Position numbers and translations under genes: made by a program
The notes under the pieces: model-generated
What the model was told of the DNA's origin: nothing
The model's input: only the letters and a program-made list of their open reading frames with translations
Database searches by the model: none
Part shown: in pieces, positions 56,908-57,003 of the stretch
Layout: each line of letters opens with the position of its first letter
How positions within the stretch are numbered: the stretch's first letter is position 1
Assembly: GCA_025331125.1 (NCBI GenBank)
Contig: JAOALB010000224.1
Coordinates: 1-57,003 of the forward strand
Origin: Mycogone perniciosa
Lineage: Eukaryota > Ascomycota > Sordariomycetes > Hypocreales > Hypocreaceae
DNA length: 57,003 nt
Reading direction: 5' to 3'

Positions 56908-57003
56908 AAATTACTATTATTTATTAAATTACTATTATTTATTAAATTACTATTATTTATTAAATTACTATTATTTATTAAATTACTATTATTTATTAAA
57001 TTA
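56908..57003. repeat. 18-bp tandem repeat, truncated by the window end
   Basis: The unit AAATTACTATTATTTATT repeats about 5.3 times without a mismatch to the last base. The perfect copies contrast with the decayed surroundings, so the array is young. Its location at the final base suggests an assembly break in a longer array. Confidence 0.95.

Larger units (their letters stand above)
49500..57003. repeat. Extremely AT-rich, RIP-like isochore
   Basis: From about 49,500 to the window end the DNA becomes very AT-rich, with almost no CG dinucleotides and dense TA steps, and has no long ORF. This is the signature expected of repeat-induced point mutation in Pezizomycotina. The left part (49,500-51,650) keeps a few less mutated words (for example GGCGAAGGGCTAGC near 49,957). 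The right part contains the readable retrotransposon relic listed separately. Less mutated patches also occur at 51,520-51,780 and 55,582-55,636. Confidence 0.9.
51676..57003 (+). mobile_element. RIP-degraded Ty3/Gypsy LTR retrotransposon, 3' end beyond the window
   Basis: Plus-strand relic with domain order gag then pol. At 53184-53225 the spacing of a C-x2-C-x4-H-x4-C gag zinc knuckle is kept, every Cys and His codon having become Tyr, as expected from G-to-A or C-to-T change. At about 55,380-55,680 reverse transcriptase motifs can be traced; the catalytic YLDD reads YLNN. At about 55,690-56,400 the connection and RNase H segments follow (for example IAFYF, then KKFLTIIFIFKE). Many stops make it non-functional. 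The integrase would lie past the window edge. TGTCACGACCCG at 51676 resembles a fungal Gypsy LTR start, so the left border is tentative. RT-RNase H order without integrase between indicates Ty3/Gypsy, not Ty1/Copia. Confidence 0.8.

Noticed and set aside
56908..57003. 18-bp tandem array as a CRISPR
   Set aside because: The copies are contiguous with no spacers, and the DNA is fungal.

Overview
The window is nuclear DNA of a filamentous ascomycete (Pezizomycotina). Genes are compact and mostly broken by short GT-AG introns of about 50-80 nt. There are Zn2Cys6, bZIP and C2H2 regulators and fungal housekeeping genes, intergenic DNA carries many TACTCCGTA/TACGGAGTA copies, and the right end is an AT-rich block that looks like repeat-induced point mutation (RIP). 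I cannot name the genus. The window opens in a (TTA)n microsatellite and closes in an 18-bp tandem repeat, so it may be a whole contig whose ends are assembly breaks.

Left part (1-27,350) is core genome. It holds a membrane-anchored gamma-glutamylcyclotransferase-like protein, NAD+ glycerol-3-phosphate dehydrogenase, a bZIP factor, a decayed NmrA-like pseudogene, glycogen debranching enzyme, a small eight-cysteine membrane protein, a 5.6-kb gene-free stretch, homocitrate synthase (lysine pathway), a protein with eleven tandem zinc-finger-like repeats of unusual spacing, and a DEDDh exonuclease-like protein.

Middle part (28,040-47,338) is a catabolic gene cluster for aromatic compounds, the main find. 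In order: aldehyde dehydrogenase, FAD-dependent salicylate/3-hydroxybenzoate hydroxylase-type monooxygenase, gentisate 1,2-dioxygenase, ACMSD-type amidohydrolase/decarboxylase, MFS transporter, Zn2Cys6 regulator, zinc alcohol dehydrogenase, metallo-beta-lactamase-fold hydrolase, and fumarylpyruvate hydrolase-type FAH protein. Together they could take up an aromatic alcohol, aldehyde or acid, oxidise it, hydroxylate it to gentisate, open the ring, and release fumarate and pyruvate. The motif CGGGGATAT recurs in three promoters of the cluster, including that of the regulator. No maleylpyruvate isomerase and no P450 are visible.

Right part (47,340-57,003) is decaying and repeat DNA. It has a fragment resembling the start of a nucleoside-phosphorylase-domain NLR-type protein, a 40-nt direct repeat, a perfect hairpin, and from about 49,500 an extremely AT-rich block. 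Inside this block the remains of a Ty3/Gypsy retrotransposon (gag zinc knuckle, reverse transcriptase, RNase H, + strand) can still be read through the mutations. A 55-nt mostly GC-rich stretch that escaped mutation sits at the reverse-transcriptase catalytic box.

Exon boundaries were assigned by eye from splice sites, reading-frame continuity and protein-family conservation. No alignment or search was run.
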